Positions 31,054-39,838 of a stretch of 64,000 bases of DNA are shown here, in pieces (positions within the stretch are counted from its first letter, which is position 1; every line of letters begins with the position of its first letter). The notes below the pieces were generated by a model that made no database searches, had not been told where the DNA came from, and saw only the letters and a list, made by a program, of their open reading frames with translations. The DNA lies in assembly GCF_027484365.1 (NCBI RefSeq), contig NZ_JAIXTC010000019.1, forward strand, positions 157,900 to 221,899, in the 5' to 3' direction. A program made the position numbers and the translations under genes. The stretch comes from Brevundimonas sp. Lineage in GTDB: Bacteria > Pseudomonadota > Alphaproteobacteria > Caulobacterales > Caulobacteraceae.

Positions 31054-31875
31054 CTAGATCACGAAATCATAGACGACGTCGGCCAGGGTATGGTCCATCG
31101 TCCGGGCTGGCGTCGCGTCCGTCGGACAGTTGACCAGTCGCGCGGGCACGCCCGCCACGGTGCATCCTGCCGGTACCGGCTTCAGCACCACCGAGCCCGA
31201 AGCGACCTTGGCATAGTCACCGACGGTGATGTTCCCCAGCACCTTGGCGCCCGCGCCCAGCAGGACGCCCTTGCCGATCTTGGGATGGCGGTCGCCGCGT
31301 TCGGCGCCGGTCCCGCCCAGGGTCACGCCGTGCAGCATGGACACCTCGTCGCCGACCACCGCCGTCTCGCCGATCACGATGCCGGTTCCGTGGTCGAGGA
31401 ACAGGCCGGAGCCCAGACGCGCGCCCGGATGGATATCGATCTGGAACAGCTCCGAGATCCGGCTCTGGAAGTGGAAGGCGAGGGTCTCGCGTCCCTGGGT
31501 CCACAGCCAGTGGGCCACCCGCGACGCCTGCAGCGCCTGGAACCCCTTGAAATAGAGGAACGGCTGCAACAGCGTCTTGATCGCCGGATCGCGCTCGGCC
31601 ACCGCCTGCAAATCGGCCTCCGCCGCCGCCACGATGGTCGGGTCCGACCAGTAGGCGAAGGCGCAGACCTCGCGCACGCTCATGGGCGCCAGTTCGGCGT
31701 CGCCGATCTTGCGCGCGATCTGGAAGCTCAGGGCATTGGCCAGGTCGATGTGCGACAGGATGGTCGCGTTCATCAGCGAGCCCAGATGCGGCTCGCTGCG
31801 CGCGGCCGCCTCTGCGGAGGCCCGAAGTTGGGTCCACATGCTGTCCTGGGAGGCGACGACTTCAAGCTTGGGCAT
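31054..31875 (-). CDS. cysE: Serine O-acetyltransferase
   Basis: 273 residues. Makes O-acetylserine for cysteine synthesis. A helical N-terminal domain is followed by a left-handed beta-helix: DIHPGARLGSG, FLDHGTGIVIGE (catalytic Asp-His), VGDEVSMLHGVTLGGTG, then NITVGDYAKVASGSVV. ATG at 31875 has GGAG at 6 bases; ATGs at 31878 and 31887 also lie in frame. Links to the transsulfuration genes at 44-48 kb only by pathway. Confidence 0.96.
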   Translation of the reverse strand: MPKLEVVASQDSMWTQLRASAEAAARSEPHLGSLMNATILSHIDLANALSFQIARKIGDAELAPMSVREVCAFAYWSDPTIVAAAEADLQAVAERDPAIKTLLQPFLYFKGFQALQASRVAHWLWTQGRETLAFHFQSRISELFQIDIHPGARLGSGLFLDHGTGIVIGETAVVGDEVSMLHGVTLGGTGAERGDRHPKIGKGVLLGAGAKVLGNITVGDYAKVASGSVVLKPVPAGCTVAGVPARLVNCPTDATPARTMDHTLADVVYDFVI

Positions 31876-31893
31876 CATGGGCTCCATGGGCCA

Positions 31894-32553
31894 TCATACC
31901 CGCGTCAGCATGGCGTGCGCCAGCCAGCCCGGGATCAGCGACTCCCTGGCCATATGGTAGGCCCGAAGGGCGGTAGCCACCGTAAAGGTGTCGCGCACCG
32001 CACCCCGGTCAATCTCGCGCATCAGGGTCATGAAGGGCACGCGCGCCAGTTCGATCACCTCGGTGGGATCCGGTGCCTTTTCCACCTCCGACAGGTCCCA
32101 GGCCAGCCAGGCGATGGCCCGCTCGTCGGTGATGGAGTTCGACATCTCCATCCGCAGCACCTCGCGCCAGGATTTTGCCGCCAGGCCGGCCTCCTCGGCC
32201 AGCTCCCGTTTGACGCCGTCCAGCGGATCCTCGTTGAACGGTGCCCCGCCCTCCGGCATCTCCCAGGAATAGTTGGCCAGGGCGAACCGCGCCTGACCGA
32301 CCAGGGTCACTGTCCCGTCGGCATGAATGGGCAGGACCCCGACCGACAGGTTCTTCGGCCGCATGACGACATAGGTCGCCTCGGCCCCCGTCGGGGCCGT
32401 CGCCGGATGCGAGGTCAGGGTCAGCCACGGATTCTCGAACAGGATGGCGTCGCCGTCGCTTTTCCACACCGGCCGCGCGGGCGGGTGTGTGTCCCATGAA
32501 GGCGCGGGCCGGTCGGCGTCAAAATCGTCGCGGGAATCACTCATCGGCGGCAT
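31894..32553 (-). CDS. Nudix hydrolase, ADP-ribose pyrophosphatase-like
   Basis: 219 residues. A complete Nudix box is seen: GGAPFNE, then seven residues, then RELAEEAGL, near residues 100-122. The preceding strands resemble the YffH/NudF ADP-sugar pyrophosphatase group (VVMRPKNLSVGVLPI, WEMPEGG). Starts at 32553 or 32544; neither has a strong ribosome-binding site. Ends 18 bases before cysE, so likely co-transcribed. Confidence 0.88.
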   Translation of the reverse strand: MPPMSDSRDDFDADRPAPSWDTHPPARPVWKSDGDAILFENPWLTLTSHPATAPTGAEATYVVMRPKNLSVGVLPIHADGTVTLVGQARFALANYSWEMPEGGAPFNEDPLDGVKRELAEEAGLAAKSWREVLRMEMSNSITDERAIAWLAWDLSEVEKAPDPTEVIELARVPFMTLMREIDRGAVRDTFTVATALRAYHMARESLIPGWLAHAMLTRV

Positions 32554-32589
32554 ATGGCGCCCCGGGCGCCGAACGCATAGCTAGAGCGT

Positions 32590-33198
32590 ATGACCCTGCC
32601 TCCTCCCGTCGATCTCGGGGCGCCCCTGCCCCCACCCACGCCGTCGTCCGAGATGCTGGCCCGGCTGGCCACCCGCCGCTCGGCCCCGGCCCAGGCCCTG
32701 ACCACGCCGGGCCCCGATGCGACCCAGATCACCGACATCCTGACCCTCGCCGCACGCTCGCCGGACCATGGCAAACTCTTCCCGTGGCGGTTCGTCGTCC
32801 TGGGTCCGGTCAGCCGAGCGGAGATCGCCGAACAACTCGGCGCCATGGCCGTCGACAAGGGTCTGCCGCCCAAGGCCCGGGCCGTCCTCGCCAAGCTGAC
32901 CGGCGCCCCGATCACCGTGCTGGTCATCTCGACCGCCGCCCCGGCCTCAAAGCCCGTCTGGGAACAGGAGCTCAGCGCCGGCGCCGTCTGCATGAACCTG
33001 GAGCACGCCGCCTCGGCCTTCGGCTTTGCCTCCAGCTGGATCACCGACTGGTACAGCTATGACCCCGACGCCGTGGCCCTGTTCGGGGTCCGCGAGGGCG
33101 AAAAGGTCGCCGGCTTCATCCATCTCGGCACGGCGGCCGAGCCGCTGCTGGAACGCGACCGGCCGAACGTCGCGACGCTGACGACCACCCTGCCCTGA
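32590..33198 (+). CDS. Nitroreductase family protein (YdjA-like)
   Basis: 202 residues, FMN-dependent. RRSAPAQALTTPGP and AARSPDHGKLFPWRFVVLG are the FMN-phosphate and ring-binding segments of the YdjA-type subgroup, and GAVCMNLEHAASAFGFASSWITDW lines the cofactor. Natural substrate unknown. Divergent from the Nudix gene with only 36 bases between them. Confidence 0.9.
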   Translation: MTLPPPVDLGAPLPPPTPSSEMLARLATRRSAPAQALTTPGPDATQITDILTLAARSPDHGKLFPWRFVVLGPVSRAEIAEQLGAMAVDKGLPPKARAVLAKLTGAPITVLVISTAAPASKPVWEQELSAGAVCMNLEHAASAFGFASSWITDWYSYDPDAVALFGVREGEKVAGFIHLGTAAEPLLERDRPNVATLTTTLP

Positions 33199-33273
33199 GC
33201 CCTTGTTCAGGGAGTTGTCTTTGCTTTTCGGTCGGACCATGAGTCATTGCGGTCAAGGAACAGGAGGATGCCG

Positions 33274-33729
33274 ATGAAGCGATATGGACTCATGGGCGTG
33301 CTGTTCGCCCTGCTCACCGCAACGACGGGCCTCGCACAGGACACAGAGCCGTTTGCGCCTGACGGCGTATGGATCTTCCGCACAGACGAGATGGCAAACG
33401 GAAGCCCCATCTGCACGGAAACCTGGGCGTTCGGCCCGGGTGACCGGCTGTTGGTCGAGAGCGGCAAGGAGAGGGTCAACAAGCGGTTCCGCATCGTGCG
33501 CGACACAGACGGCCTGTGGCTGGTCACCGAGACCCTTCACACCAATGGCCGGGCCGACTGCATGGGCGATGAGACGGCGATCCCCGACACTGCCGAGCGG
33601 CGGACCTATCTCGTGCCGATGAACGATGGCCGGGTGCTCACATGCCCCGCACCAGGGCGGGCTCCCAACGGCGCTCCCTTCATCACAGGCTGCTACGGCT
33701 CGATTATGCCTGCGGCCATGGTCGGCTGA
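33274..33729 (+). CDS. Hypothetical exported protein
   Basis: 151 residues with a signal peptide (LMGVLFALLTATTGLAQ). The mature part is beta-rich with four Cys (PICTETW, RADCMGD, LTCPAPG, TGCYGS), able to form two disulfides in the periplasm. No family recognised. AGGAGG lies 6 bases before the ATG at 33274 and settles that start. Confidence 0.72.
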   Translation: MKRYGLMGVLFALLTATTGLAQDTEPFAPDGVWIFRTDEMANGSPICTETWAFGPGDRLLVESGKERVNKRFRIVRDTDGLWLVTETLHTNGRADCMGDETAIPDTAERRTYLVPMNDGRVLTCPAPGRAPNGAPFITGCYGSIMPAAMVG

Positions 33730-33737
33730 TCACCGCT

Positions 33738-34454
33738 TCAGGCCGGCTTCGTCCACTCCATCATCATGAACCAGGGCACCCGGTTGTAGCGCGCCTGCCG
33801 GACCGGATCGCCCCCATGGGCGGGCGGCTCGGCGAAATGGGTCAAGGTCAGCCCCTGCTCCAGCAACAGGGTCATGTAGGTGCTCAGGGGCCGGTGCCAG
33901 TTCTGGATGCGGATTCCCTTCCAGGCGATCCAGCCGGCCTTCTCCTCCAGGTAGTGGTCCATCGCATGGACCTGTCGCCCGTCCGGCAGGGTGATCCAGC
34001 CCAGGTCGTTGGCGTCAGCGGCCGAGTTGTACCCCGCCAGGTTGGCGATCAGCAGCCGACCTCCGGGGGCCAGGACCCGGGCCATCCCGGCGATCGCGGC
34101 CCGCACATCCGGGATATCAATCAATGACAGATAACTGACCACAAGGTCGAACGCCCCCTCCTCGAACCCCAGGGCCTCGGCCGCTTCCACGCGATAGTCG
34201 CCCCCGGGATCCAGCCTGCGCGCATGGTCGATCAGGGCCTCGGTCGGATCGATCCCGACCGCCGCCACCCCCTCGGCCTTCAGCATCCGGCAGAACCGCC
34301 CCTCGCCGCAGCCGACATCCAGCGCGCGGCGGAACGGCCGCAGCCGCACCCGTTCCAGCATCGGCGCATCCATGACCCAGCGCCGGCCGAAGTCGCCCTC
34401 GTCCCCCTGGGATGCGACCCAGGCATCCGCCGATTCCGCCCATCCGTCGCTCAT
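33738..34454 (-). CDS. Class I SAM-dependent methyltransferase
   Basis: 238 residues. Motif I ALDVGCGEGRFCRML near 44-58, then VGIDPTEALIDHAR, VVSYLSLIDIPD and LAPGGRLLIANLAG: a small-molecule type-11 methyltransferase. The C-terminal part, with WHRPLSTYMTLLLEQG and HFAEP, is typical of the broad SmtA/UbiE-like group. Substrate unknown. The start overlaps the DUF817 stop by 4 bases and has GGAGG upstream. Confidence 0.9.
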   Translation of the reverse strand: MSDGWAESADAWVASQGDEGDFGRRWVMDAPMLERVRLRPFRRALDVGCGEGRFCRMLKAEGVAAVGIDPTEALIDHARRLDPGGDYRVEAAEALGFEEGAFDLVVSYLSLIDIPDVRAAIAGMARVLAPGGRLLIANLAGYNSAADANDLGWITLPDGRQVHAMDHYLEEKAGWIAWKGIRIQNWHRPLSTYMTLLLEQGLTLTHFAEPPAHGGDPVRQARYNRVPWFMMMEWTKPA

Positions 34455-35308
34455 CGCGGTTCCTCCTCCGGCCGGTGGACCAGCGATACCATCACCACCG
34501 AGATGATCATCAACAGATACCAGCTGCCCAGCTTGGCTAGGGACACCATCTCCCATCCCGCCTCCTGCCCGGGATAGGCCCAGGCCCGGCCGAGGGTGCC
34601 CAGGTTCTCGGCGAACCAGATGAACAGGGCGACCAGGAAATACCCCACCAGCAACGGCATCTTCAGCCGCGTCCGGTTCGCCGTGAACCAGAACCATCCT
34701 CGTCCGAACAGCAGGACCGTGGTCGCGAACAGGGCCAGTCGAACGTCCGGCAGCCAGTGATGGGCGAAGAAGTTGACGTAGATCGCCGCCGCCAGAACCC
34801 AGGTCGTCCACACCGGCGGGTAGCCCCTGACCCGGATATGGAAGATCCGCTGCACCCGCGCGATGTAGGAGCCCACAGCCGCGTACATGAAGCCCGAGAA
34901 CAGCGGCACGGCCCCGATCCTGAGCACCGAATCCTCCGGATAGACCCACGACCCGTGCGCCGTCTTGAACAGCTCCATGATCGTCCCGGCGATGTGGAAC
35001 AGCAGGATCACCCGCGCCTCGGCCCAGGTCTCCAGCTTCAGGGCCAGCATCGCCGCCTGGATCAGCACAGCCCCAACGACGAGGAAGTCATAGCGGGACA
35101 CCGGGCTGTCGTCGGGCCACAGCAGGAAGGTCGCGAGGATCAGCCCCAGCATCGCCCCGCCGAACAGGCAGGCCCAGGCCTGTTTGAGGCCGAACATCAG
35201 GAAGGCAAAGGCGAAGCGGGACCATGCCCGCCGGTCAGCCCAGGTCTGTCCCCGCCCCAGCCAGTGGCGCCCCCAGGTCTCGAGTGGAAGGCGACGGGGT
35301 TCGGTCAA
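34451..35308 (-). CDS. DUF817 family integral membrane protein
   Basis: 285 residues if the TTG at 35308 is used. That start makes a TTGA overlap with the AraC-gene stop, like the overlaps of its neighbours; the frame has no good ATG in range. Eight or so TM helices with DUF817 blocks such as HIAGTIMELFKTAHGSWVYPE and FMYAAVGSYIARV. The family has no known biochemical role; some members are called YoaT. Middle gene of an AraC-DUF817-methyltransferase operon. Confidence 0.8.
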   Translation of the reverse strand: MTEPRRLPLETWGRHWLGRGQTWADRRAWSRFAFAFLMFGLKQAWACLFGGAMLGLILATFLLWPDDSPVSRYDFLVVGAVLIQAAMLALKLETWAEARVILLFHIAGTIMELFKTAHGSWVYPEDSVLRIGAVPLFSGFMYAAVGSYIARVQRIFHIRVRGYPPVWTTWVLAAAIYVNFFAHHWLPDVRLALFATTVLLFGRGWFWFTANRTRLKMPLLVGYFLVALFIWFAENLGTLGRAWAYPGQEAGWEMVSLAKLGSWYLLMIISVVMVSLVHRPEEEPR

Positions 35309-36303
35309 GACAGCTGACGGCTCGCCGCACGGAATTCCCGGGGCGTCACGCCGACCTGCTCCCGGAAGGCACGGTTGAACGGTCCGACGGATCCGAATCC
35401 GCACTCGAACGCGACCTCCAGAATGGGCAGGACCTGCTCCGGGTCAGCAAGCAGGCGTTTCGCGCGCTCGATCCGGTAGTGATTGATCAGCCGGTTGAAA
35501 TTCGGGAAGCCCAGAACGGTGCTGATGCACTGGGACACCTTGTATTCCGGCTGGCCCATGCGCGCGGCGACATCGCCGATCCTGAGGTCTGGCCGGCTGT
35601 CGATCGCTTCATCGCGTAAAAGCGCCAGAAGCCGTTCGGCAAGGCGCCGGTCCTCATCCGTCGGCGCCCGGCGCGCCGAACCCGTCCCGTCCGCCTGACC
35701 CAGGGGATGGCGCAGACGATACCAGACCGCTGCCGACGCCCCGGCCAGTCCGACGACGCAACAGGCGATCCGGATCAGGTCGGTCTGCGAGACCCCCAAG
35801 GTACCCGGACTGGAGACTCCCGACCCCAGAACCGCCACCAGCTGCGCCGCATTGATCGTGAGGAAGGCGAGCCGGAACCGCTTCTCGTGCACCCCGACAT
35901 CAACCCGGCGCGCCTGGAACGGCTCAATGAAGGCCAGCAGCATGGCCGCCGAGCCGCTGAGCCGATAGACGTTCGCGGCAAAGCCGGAGAGGCCGCCTTC
36001 GGCCGGCGCGAGGACCGTCAGCGCGCCGGTGACTGCGACCACGGTCGCCACGATGCGGGGCCACCAGACGTCGTAGGGCGCAGGATCGAACAGGGCCCGG
36101 GTCAGCAGCCAGGCCCATCCGCAGGCCCCTGCGCCGACCAGCGAAAACAGGATCCCGGCGGCACCGTCGGTCAGACGGCCCGCGATGTAGGAGACGAAAG
36201 TGACCGCGCAGAGCGCTGCATAGGCCTGAAGACGACTGGGTGCCCGCCGGGACCATGGGGCCCGGCCGACGACCGAAACGCTGAGAACTGGCTGGGTGTA
36301 CAC
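35305..36303 (-). CDS. AraC-family regulator with N-terminal membrane domain
   Basis: 332 residues. About six hydrophobic segments fill residues 25-195 (VTFVSYIAGRL, VATVVAVTGALTVL, LTINAAQLVAVLG, IACCVVGLAGASAAV). A C-terminal double-HTH AraC domain at about 230-330 includes HYRIERAKRLL and FECGFGSVGPFNRAFREQVG. Such proteins sense a signal in or near the membrane. Probably controls the DUF817/methyltransferase genes that follow with overlaps. Confidence 0.88.
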   Translation of the reverse strand: MYTQPVLSVSVVGRAPWSRRAPSRLQAYAALCAVTFVSYIAGRLTDGAAGILFSLVGAGACGWAWLLTRALFDPAPYDVWWPRIVATVVAVTGALTVLAPAEGGLSGFAANVYRLSGSAAMLLAFIEPFQARRVDVGVHEKRFRLAFLTINAAQLVAVLGSGVSSPGTLGVSQTDLIRIACCVVGLAGASAAVWYRLRHPLGQADGTGSARRAPTDEDRRLAERLLALLRDEAIDSRPDLRIGDVAARMGQPEYKVSQCISTVLGFPNFNRLINHYRIERAKRLLADPEQVLPILEVAFECGFGSVGPFNRAFREQVGVTPREFRAASRQLS

Positions 36304-36486
36304 CGATCCTCCCGGGCGCTGACGGATTCATGGCCCGCCAGAACGGCCCTGTCCAGCGCGCCGCCGCCCGTTCGTGACGGTCCCTGGCAGAATATTTCTG
36401 GCCGATTTCCAAATCGGCGAGACGCCCGGCCAAGGTCCCCCCATCCGTGCCGACACCCCGCATTCCGGGGCCTGTCGGGAGACCTC

Positions 36487-37305
36487 ATGTCCAGCATTTC
36501 TTCACCGCCCCCTGTGAAGCGCGTCGCCGCCGGAGCCCTGCGCTGGGCTGGCATCCTCTGGTTCATCGTCGCCGCCATAGGCCAGGCGGCCTTCATCAGC
36601 TTCATCCTGGCCTTCTACGGCACGCGGACCGCGTCCGGGGACTACGCCGGCTGGAACGACAAGCCGCTGATCGACGGCTACATCGCAGGCGACGCGACCG
36701 GGAATTTCATTTTCGCCGCCCATGTGCTGCTGGCGTCGGTCGTGACCTTCGCCGGACTGATGCAACTCGTTCCTTGGATCCGGCGCGCCTTCCCGATGCT
36801 GCACCGCTGGAGCGGTCGGACCTTCCTCGTCGTGGCCGGCTTCATGGCGTTGAGCGGCTTCTGGCTGACCCTCGTCCGGGGGACCTCGCTGTCCAACGTC
36901 TCCTCGGCCGCCATCGTGATCGACGGGCTGCTGATTCTCGTCTTCGGCGCGCTGGCGTGGCGGAATGCCATCAGGCGCCGGTTCGACCAGCACCGGGTCT
37001 GGGCGATGCGCACCTTCATGGCGGTCAGCGGCGTCTGGTTTCTCAGGGTCGGCATCATGGGATGGGTGCTGGTCAACCAGGGGCCGGTCGGCATGTCGGA
37101 CAGCCTGTCGGGTCCGGCCGACATCGTCATCGTCTTCGGCAGCTATCTGATCCCGCTGGTCTTGCTGGAGCTCTATTTCCGGGCCGGGCGCAGCGCCCAT
37201 GCGGCGCCGAAGTTTCTGACCGCAGCCATCGTCCTCGTCGCCGCGGCCTTCACGGCGATCGGAGTCTTCGGGACGATCGCCCTCATGTGGGGTCCGTACC
37301 TCTAG
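36487..37305 (+). CDS. DUF2306 family membrane protein
   Basis: 272 residues with about seven TM helices. DUF2306-type features: HVLLASVVTFAGLMQLVPWIR, FPMLHRWSGRTFLVVAGF and RRRFDQHRVWAMRTF, with paired His residues on separate helices that could bind heme or metal. Function unknown. GGGAG lies 5 bases before the ATG. Divergent from the AraC gene, 183 bases apart, so it may be another target of that regulator (inference). Confidence 0.82.
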   Translation: MSSISSPPPVKRVAAGALRWAGILWFIVAAIGQAAFISFILAFYGTRTASGDYAGWNDKPLIDGYIAGDATGNFIFAAHVLLASVVTFAGLMQLVPWIRRAFPMLHRWSGRTFLVVAGFMALSGFWLTLVRGTSLSNVSSAAIVIDGLLILVFGALAWRNAIRRRFDQHRVWAMRTFMAVSGVWFLRVGIMGWVLVNQGPVGMSDSLSGPADIVIVFGSYLIPLVLLELYFRAGRSAHAAPKFLTAAIVLVAAAFTAIGVFGTIALMWGPYL

Positions 37306-37321
37306 GAGGAGACCGGGCGGC

Positions 37322-37783
37322 CTACCCCCGCCCGCGATAGGTCGGCACGCCCTGGTCGGGCAGCCACAGGCCCTCGGGCGGGGCGCCCGTCTGCCAGAAG
37401 ACGTCGATCGGGATTCCGCCGCGCGGGTACCAGTAGCCGCCGATGCGCAGCCATTTCGGCTGCAACAGGTCGGCGATCCGCTTGCCGATGGCCACGGTGC
37501 AGTCCTCGTGGAAGGCGCCGTGGTTGCGGAAGGCGGTCAGGTACATCTTCAGCGACTTGGATTCGACCAGCCAGTCGCCCGGCGCATAGTCGATGACGAT
37601 GTGGGCGAAGTCCGGCTGGGCCGTCACCGGGCACAGGCTGGTGAACTCCGGCGCGGTGAACCGGGCCAGATACAGGGTGTCGGGGTGGGGATTGGGCACA
37701 CGCTCCAGCACGGCCGTCTCGGGCGAGGTGGGCTGGACGATATGCTGGCCGAGCTGGCTCAGGCCGGAAGTGTCGGTGGTCAT
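37322..37783 (-). CDS. queF: NADPH-dependent 7-cyano-7-deazaguanine reductase QueF
   Basis: 153 residues, unimodular QueF. Reduces preQ0 to preQ1 in queuosine synthesis. The catalytic Cys is in [16 protein letters not shown], substrate residues in ESKSLKMYL, and the [11 protein letters not shown] block follows. ATG at 37783 preferred; a TTG three codons upstream is possible. Convergent with the DUF2306 gene, 16 bases apart. Confidence 0.97.
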   Translation of the reverse strand: MTTDTSGLSQLGQHIVQPTSPETAVLERVPNPHPDTLYLARFTAPEFTSLCPVTAQPDFAHIVIDYAPGDWLVESKSLKMYLTAFRNHGAFHEDCTVAIGKRIADLLQPKWLRIGGYWYPRGGIPIDVFWQTGAPPEGLWLPDQGVPTYRGRG

Positions 37784-37811
37784 GGCGGTCAAATAGCGTC
37801 ACGCGCGTCTG

Positions 37812-38004
37812 CTGTCTCCTCCCCGTCGCCGGAGGGCGATGGGGAGGTGGCCCGGAGCGATCAGCTCCGGGACGGAGGGGGCGACCGGGTCTCACAGAGT
37901 AAGCACGGCAGATCTCAAACACCCTCTCGCCCGCTCCACCACCCGCCAAGCGGCGGGTGGTCCCCCTCCCCATTCGCCAAGCGGCGAACGGGGAGGAGAC
38001 AGGG
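37812..38004. repeat. Inverted-repeat element of paired hairpins (MITE-like)
   Basis: This fills most of the 289-base gene-free gap between queF and the next gene. The left arm has hairpins 37818-37847 (CCTCCCC...GGGGAGG) and 37851-37871 (CCCGGAGC/GCTCCGGG). The right arm has 37938-37961 (ACCACCCGCC/GGCGGGTGGT, loop AAGC) and 37965-37996 (14 positions, loop AAGC). The right arm read in reverse complement resembles the left arm over roughly 75-80 bases, including TGTCTCCTCCCCG at the outer end. No transposase inside. A related single hairpin is at 52177-52212. Confidence 0.75.
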
Positions 38005-38072
38005 GTCAAGCATTTGCCTTCCCCGGCGACACCCGGTTAAGCGTAGCCAAACAAAACGCTCAGGAAACCGCC

Positions 38073-39005
38073 ATGGCCATCCCCGCCTCCCTCCAGAAGG
38101 GTCTCAAACTGCCGGTCATCGAGGCGCCGATGTTCCTCGTCTCCGGGCCGGATCTGGTCGTCGAATGCTGCAACAACGGCATCATCGGCACCTTCCCGTC
38201 GCTGAACGCCCGGACGACCGAGGGTTATCGGGAGTGGCTGGTCGAGATCAAATCGCGGCTGACCCCTGACGCCGCCGCCTTCGGCGTCAACCACATCGTC
38301 CACCCGACCAATCCGCGCCTGATGGCCGATATGATGGTCTCGGTCGAACACAAGGTGCCGCTGATCATCACCTCCCTGGGCGCCGTGCGCGACGTGGTCG
38401 ATGCCGTGCACGGCTACGGCGGCGTGGTCTTCCACGACATCGCCAATGTCCGTCATGCGAGGAAAGCCGCCGAGAGCGGCGTCGACGGCCTGATCCTGGT
38501 CGCCAACGGCGCCGGGGGCCATGCCGGCATCATCAATCCCTTTGCCCTGATCAATGAGGTGCGCCAGTTCTACCAGGGCACGATCATCCTGTCGGGCTGC
38601 CTGTCGACCGGCCAGGACGTCGCCGCCGCCCTGATGATGGGCGCCGACTTCGCCTATATGGGCACCCGGTTCATCAACACGACCGAGGCCATGGCCCCCG
38701 AGGCCTACAAGGACATGATCATCGAGAGCGGGGCCACGGACATCGTCCACACCCCGGCCGTCTCGGGCATCCCGGCCAACTTCATGACCAAGTCGCTGGA
38801 GGCCAACGGCATCGACCCGAAATCCCTGCCCGAGCACAAGCTCGACATGGGTGACGAGGCCAAGGCCTGGAAGACCGTCTGGTCCGCCGGCCAGGGCGCA
38901 GGGGCTGTGCACGACGTCGTGCCGGCGGCCGAACTGGTCGCCCGCCTGCAGGCCGAGTACGCCGACGCCACGGAACAGTTCGCCGCCAAGGCGATCGTCC
39001 GCTAA
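38073..39005 (+). CDS. Nitronate monooxygenase / 2-nitropropane dioxygenase-like flavoprotein
   Basis: 310 residues, FMN TIM barrel. Typical blocks: PVIEAPMFLVSGPDLVVEC near the N-terminus, then GVNHIVHPTN, GLILVANGAGGHAG (catalytic-His region), ILSGCLSTGQDVAAALMMGADFAYMGTRFI (FMN phosphate). May oxidise alkyl nitronates or be a related enoyl reductase-type enzyme. AGGA lies 7 bases before the ATG. Followed after 28 bases by a TorF porin gene. Confidence 0.92.
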   Translation: MAIPASLQKGLKLPVIEAPMFLVSGPDLVVECCNNGIIGTFPSLNARTTEGYREWLVEIKSRLTPDAAAFGVNHIVHPTNPRLMADMMVSVEHKVPLIITSLGAVRDVVDAVHGYGGVVFHDIANVRHARKAAESGVDGLILVANGAGGHAGIINPFALINEVRQFYQGTIILSGCLSTGQDVAAALMMGADFAYMGTRFINTTEAMAPEAYKDMIIESGATDIVHTPAVSGIPANFMTKSLEANGIDPKSLPEHKLDMGDEAKAWKTVWSAGQGAGAVHDVVPAAELVARLQAEYADATEQFAAKAIVR

Positions 39006-39033
39006 GGAACAGGCTCCCGCTCCCGGAGCCTCG

Positions 39034-39741
39034 ATGCGTCACGTCCTGACCGCCCTGACCGCCCTTCTTTGGGCTGCGGCTCCGGCGGCGGCGGCCCAGG
39101 ACCGGGACGACCCGCGCTACAGCGCCGAACGGCCGTCCCACTGGGCGTTCGAGGCCGGGGCCGGCACCGACAACCGCTCCAAGGGCGCGACCAAGAGCGC
39201 CGACGCCCCCTATGTCTTCGGCGAGGTCGAATGGGCCACCGCCGGCTTCTATGTGGACACCGAGTTCGAGACCATCGACTCCTCCGGCTCCAGCGTCGAG
39301 ACCGAGCTGGAGGCCGGCTGGCAGTTCGCGGCGGCCGGTCTGGATTTCGACACCTCGGTCTCGCGCAAATGGCGGCTCGGGGCCGACGCCGGCGCCGATG
39401 ATGAGGCCTGGGAGTACCAGTTCGACATCCTGCGTGACTTCGGTCCCGTCGACACCCGGCTGCGGCTGGAGCATTCGCCCGATGGCCTCGGCTCGACCCG
39501 CGCCACCACCTGGGTCGAGGCCCGGCTGCGCTGGCCCCTGGCCGACCGGCTGAGGGCCAGCATCACCCTCGGACGGCGTGAACAGGACAATGCCCCGGAC
39601 TATACGGGCGGCAATGCGGGCATCGCCTGGGCCGTCACCGACACTACCGCCCTCGACCTGCGCTGGCATGTCACCGACGCGGCGGGTCAGGGCTTGCAGT
39701 ATGAAGACGGTCTGGTCGCCTCCGTCCTGGTCGCCTTCTAG
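39034..39741 (+). CDS. TorF-like putative outer-membrane porin
   Basis: 235 residues. Signal peptide (LWAAAPAAAAQ), then alternating beta-strands with aromatic girdles (GFYVDTEFET, EAWEYQFDIL), ending in Phe (SVLVAF) as outer-membrane barrels do. Layout resembles the second protein at 40991, including the D-N/Y-x-x-x-G entry, the GFY-type strand and the D-x-W-E-type block, so the two are probably diverged paralogues. Substrate unknown. Confidence 0.75.
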   Translation: MRHVLTALTALLWAAAPAAAAQDRDDPRYSAERPSHWAFEAGAGTDNRSKGATKSADAPYVFGEVEWATAGFYVDTEFETIDSSGSSVETELEAGWQFAAAGLDFDTSVSRKWRLGADAGADDEAWEYQFDILRDFGPVDTRLRLEHSPDGLGSTRATTWVEARLRWPLADRLRASITLGRREQDNAPDYTGGNAGIAWAVTDTTALDLRWHVTDAAGQGLQYEDGLVASVLVAF

Positions 39742-39838
39742 ATCCTTCCCGCCGGCGGCATTCCGTCTCTGTCAGGCCAGGCTCGCGCCCGCCTCAAGCC
39801 GATTGACCTCGCCGGTCACTTCGGATCACAGATCACCG

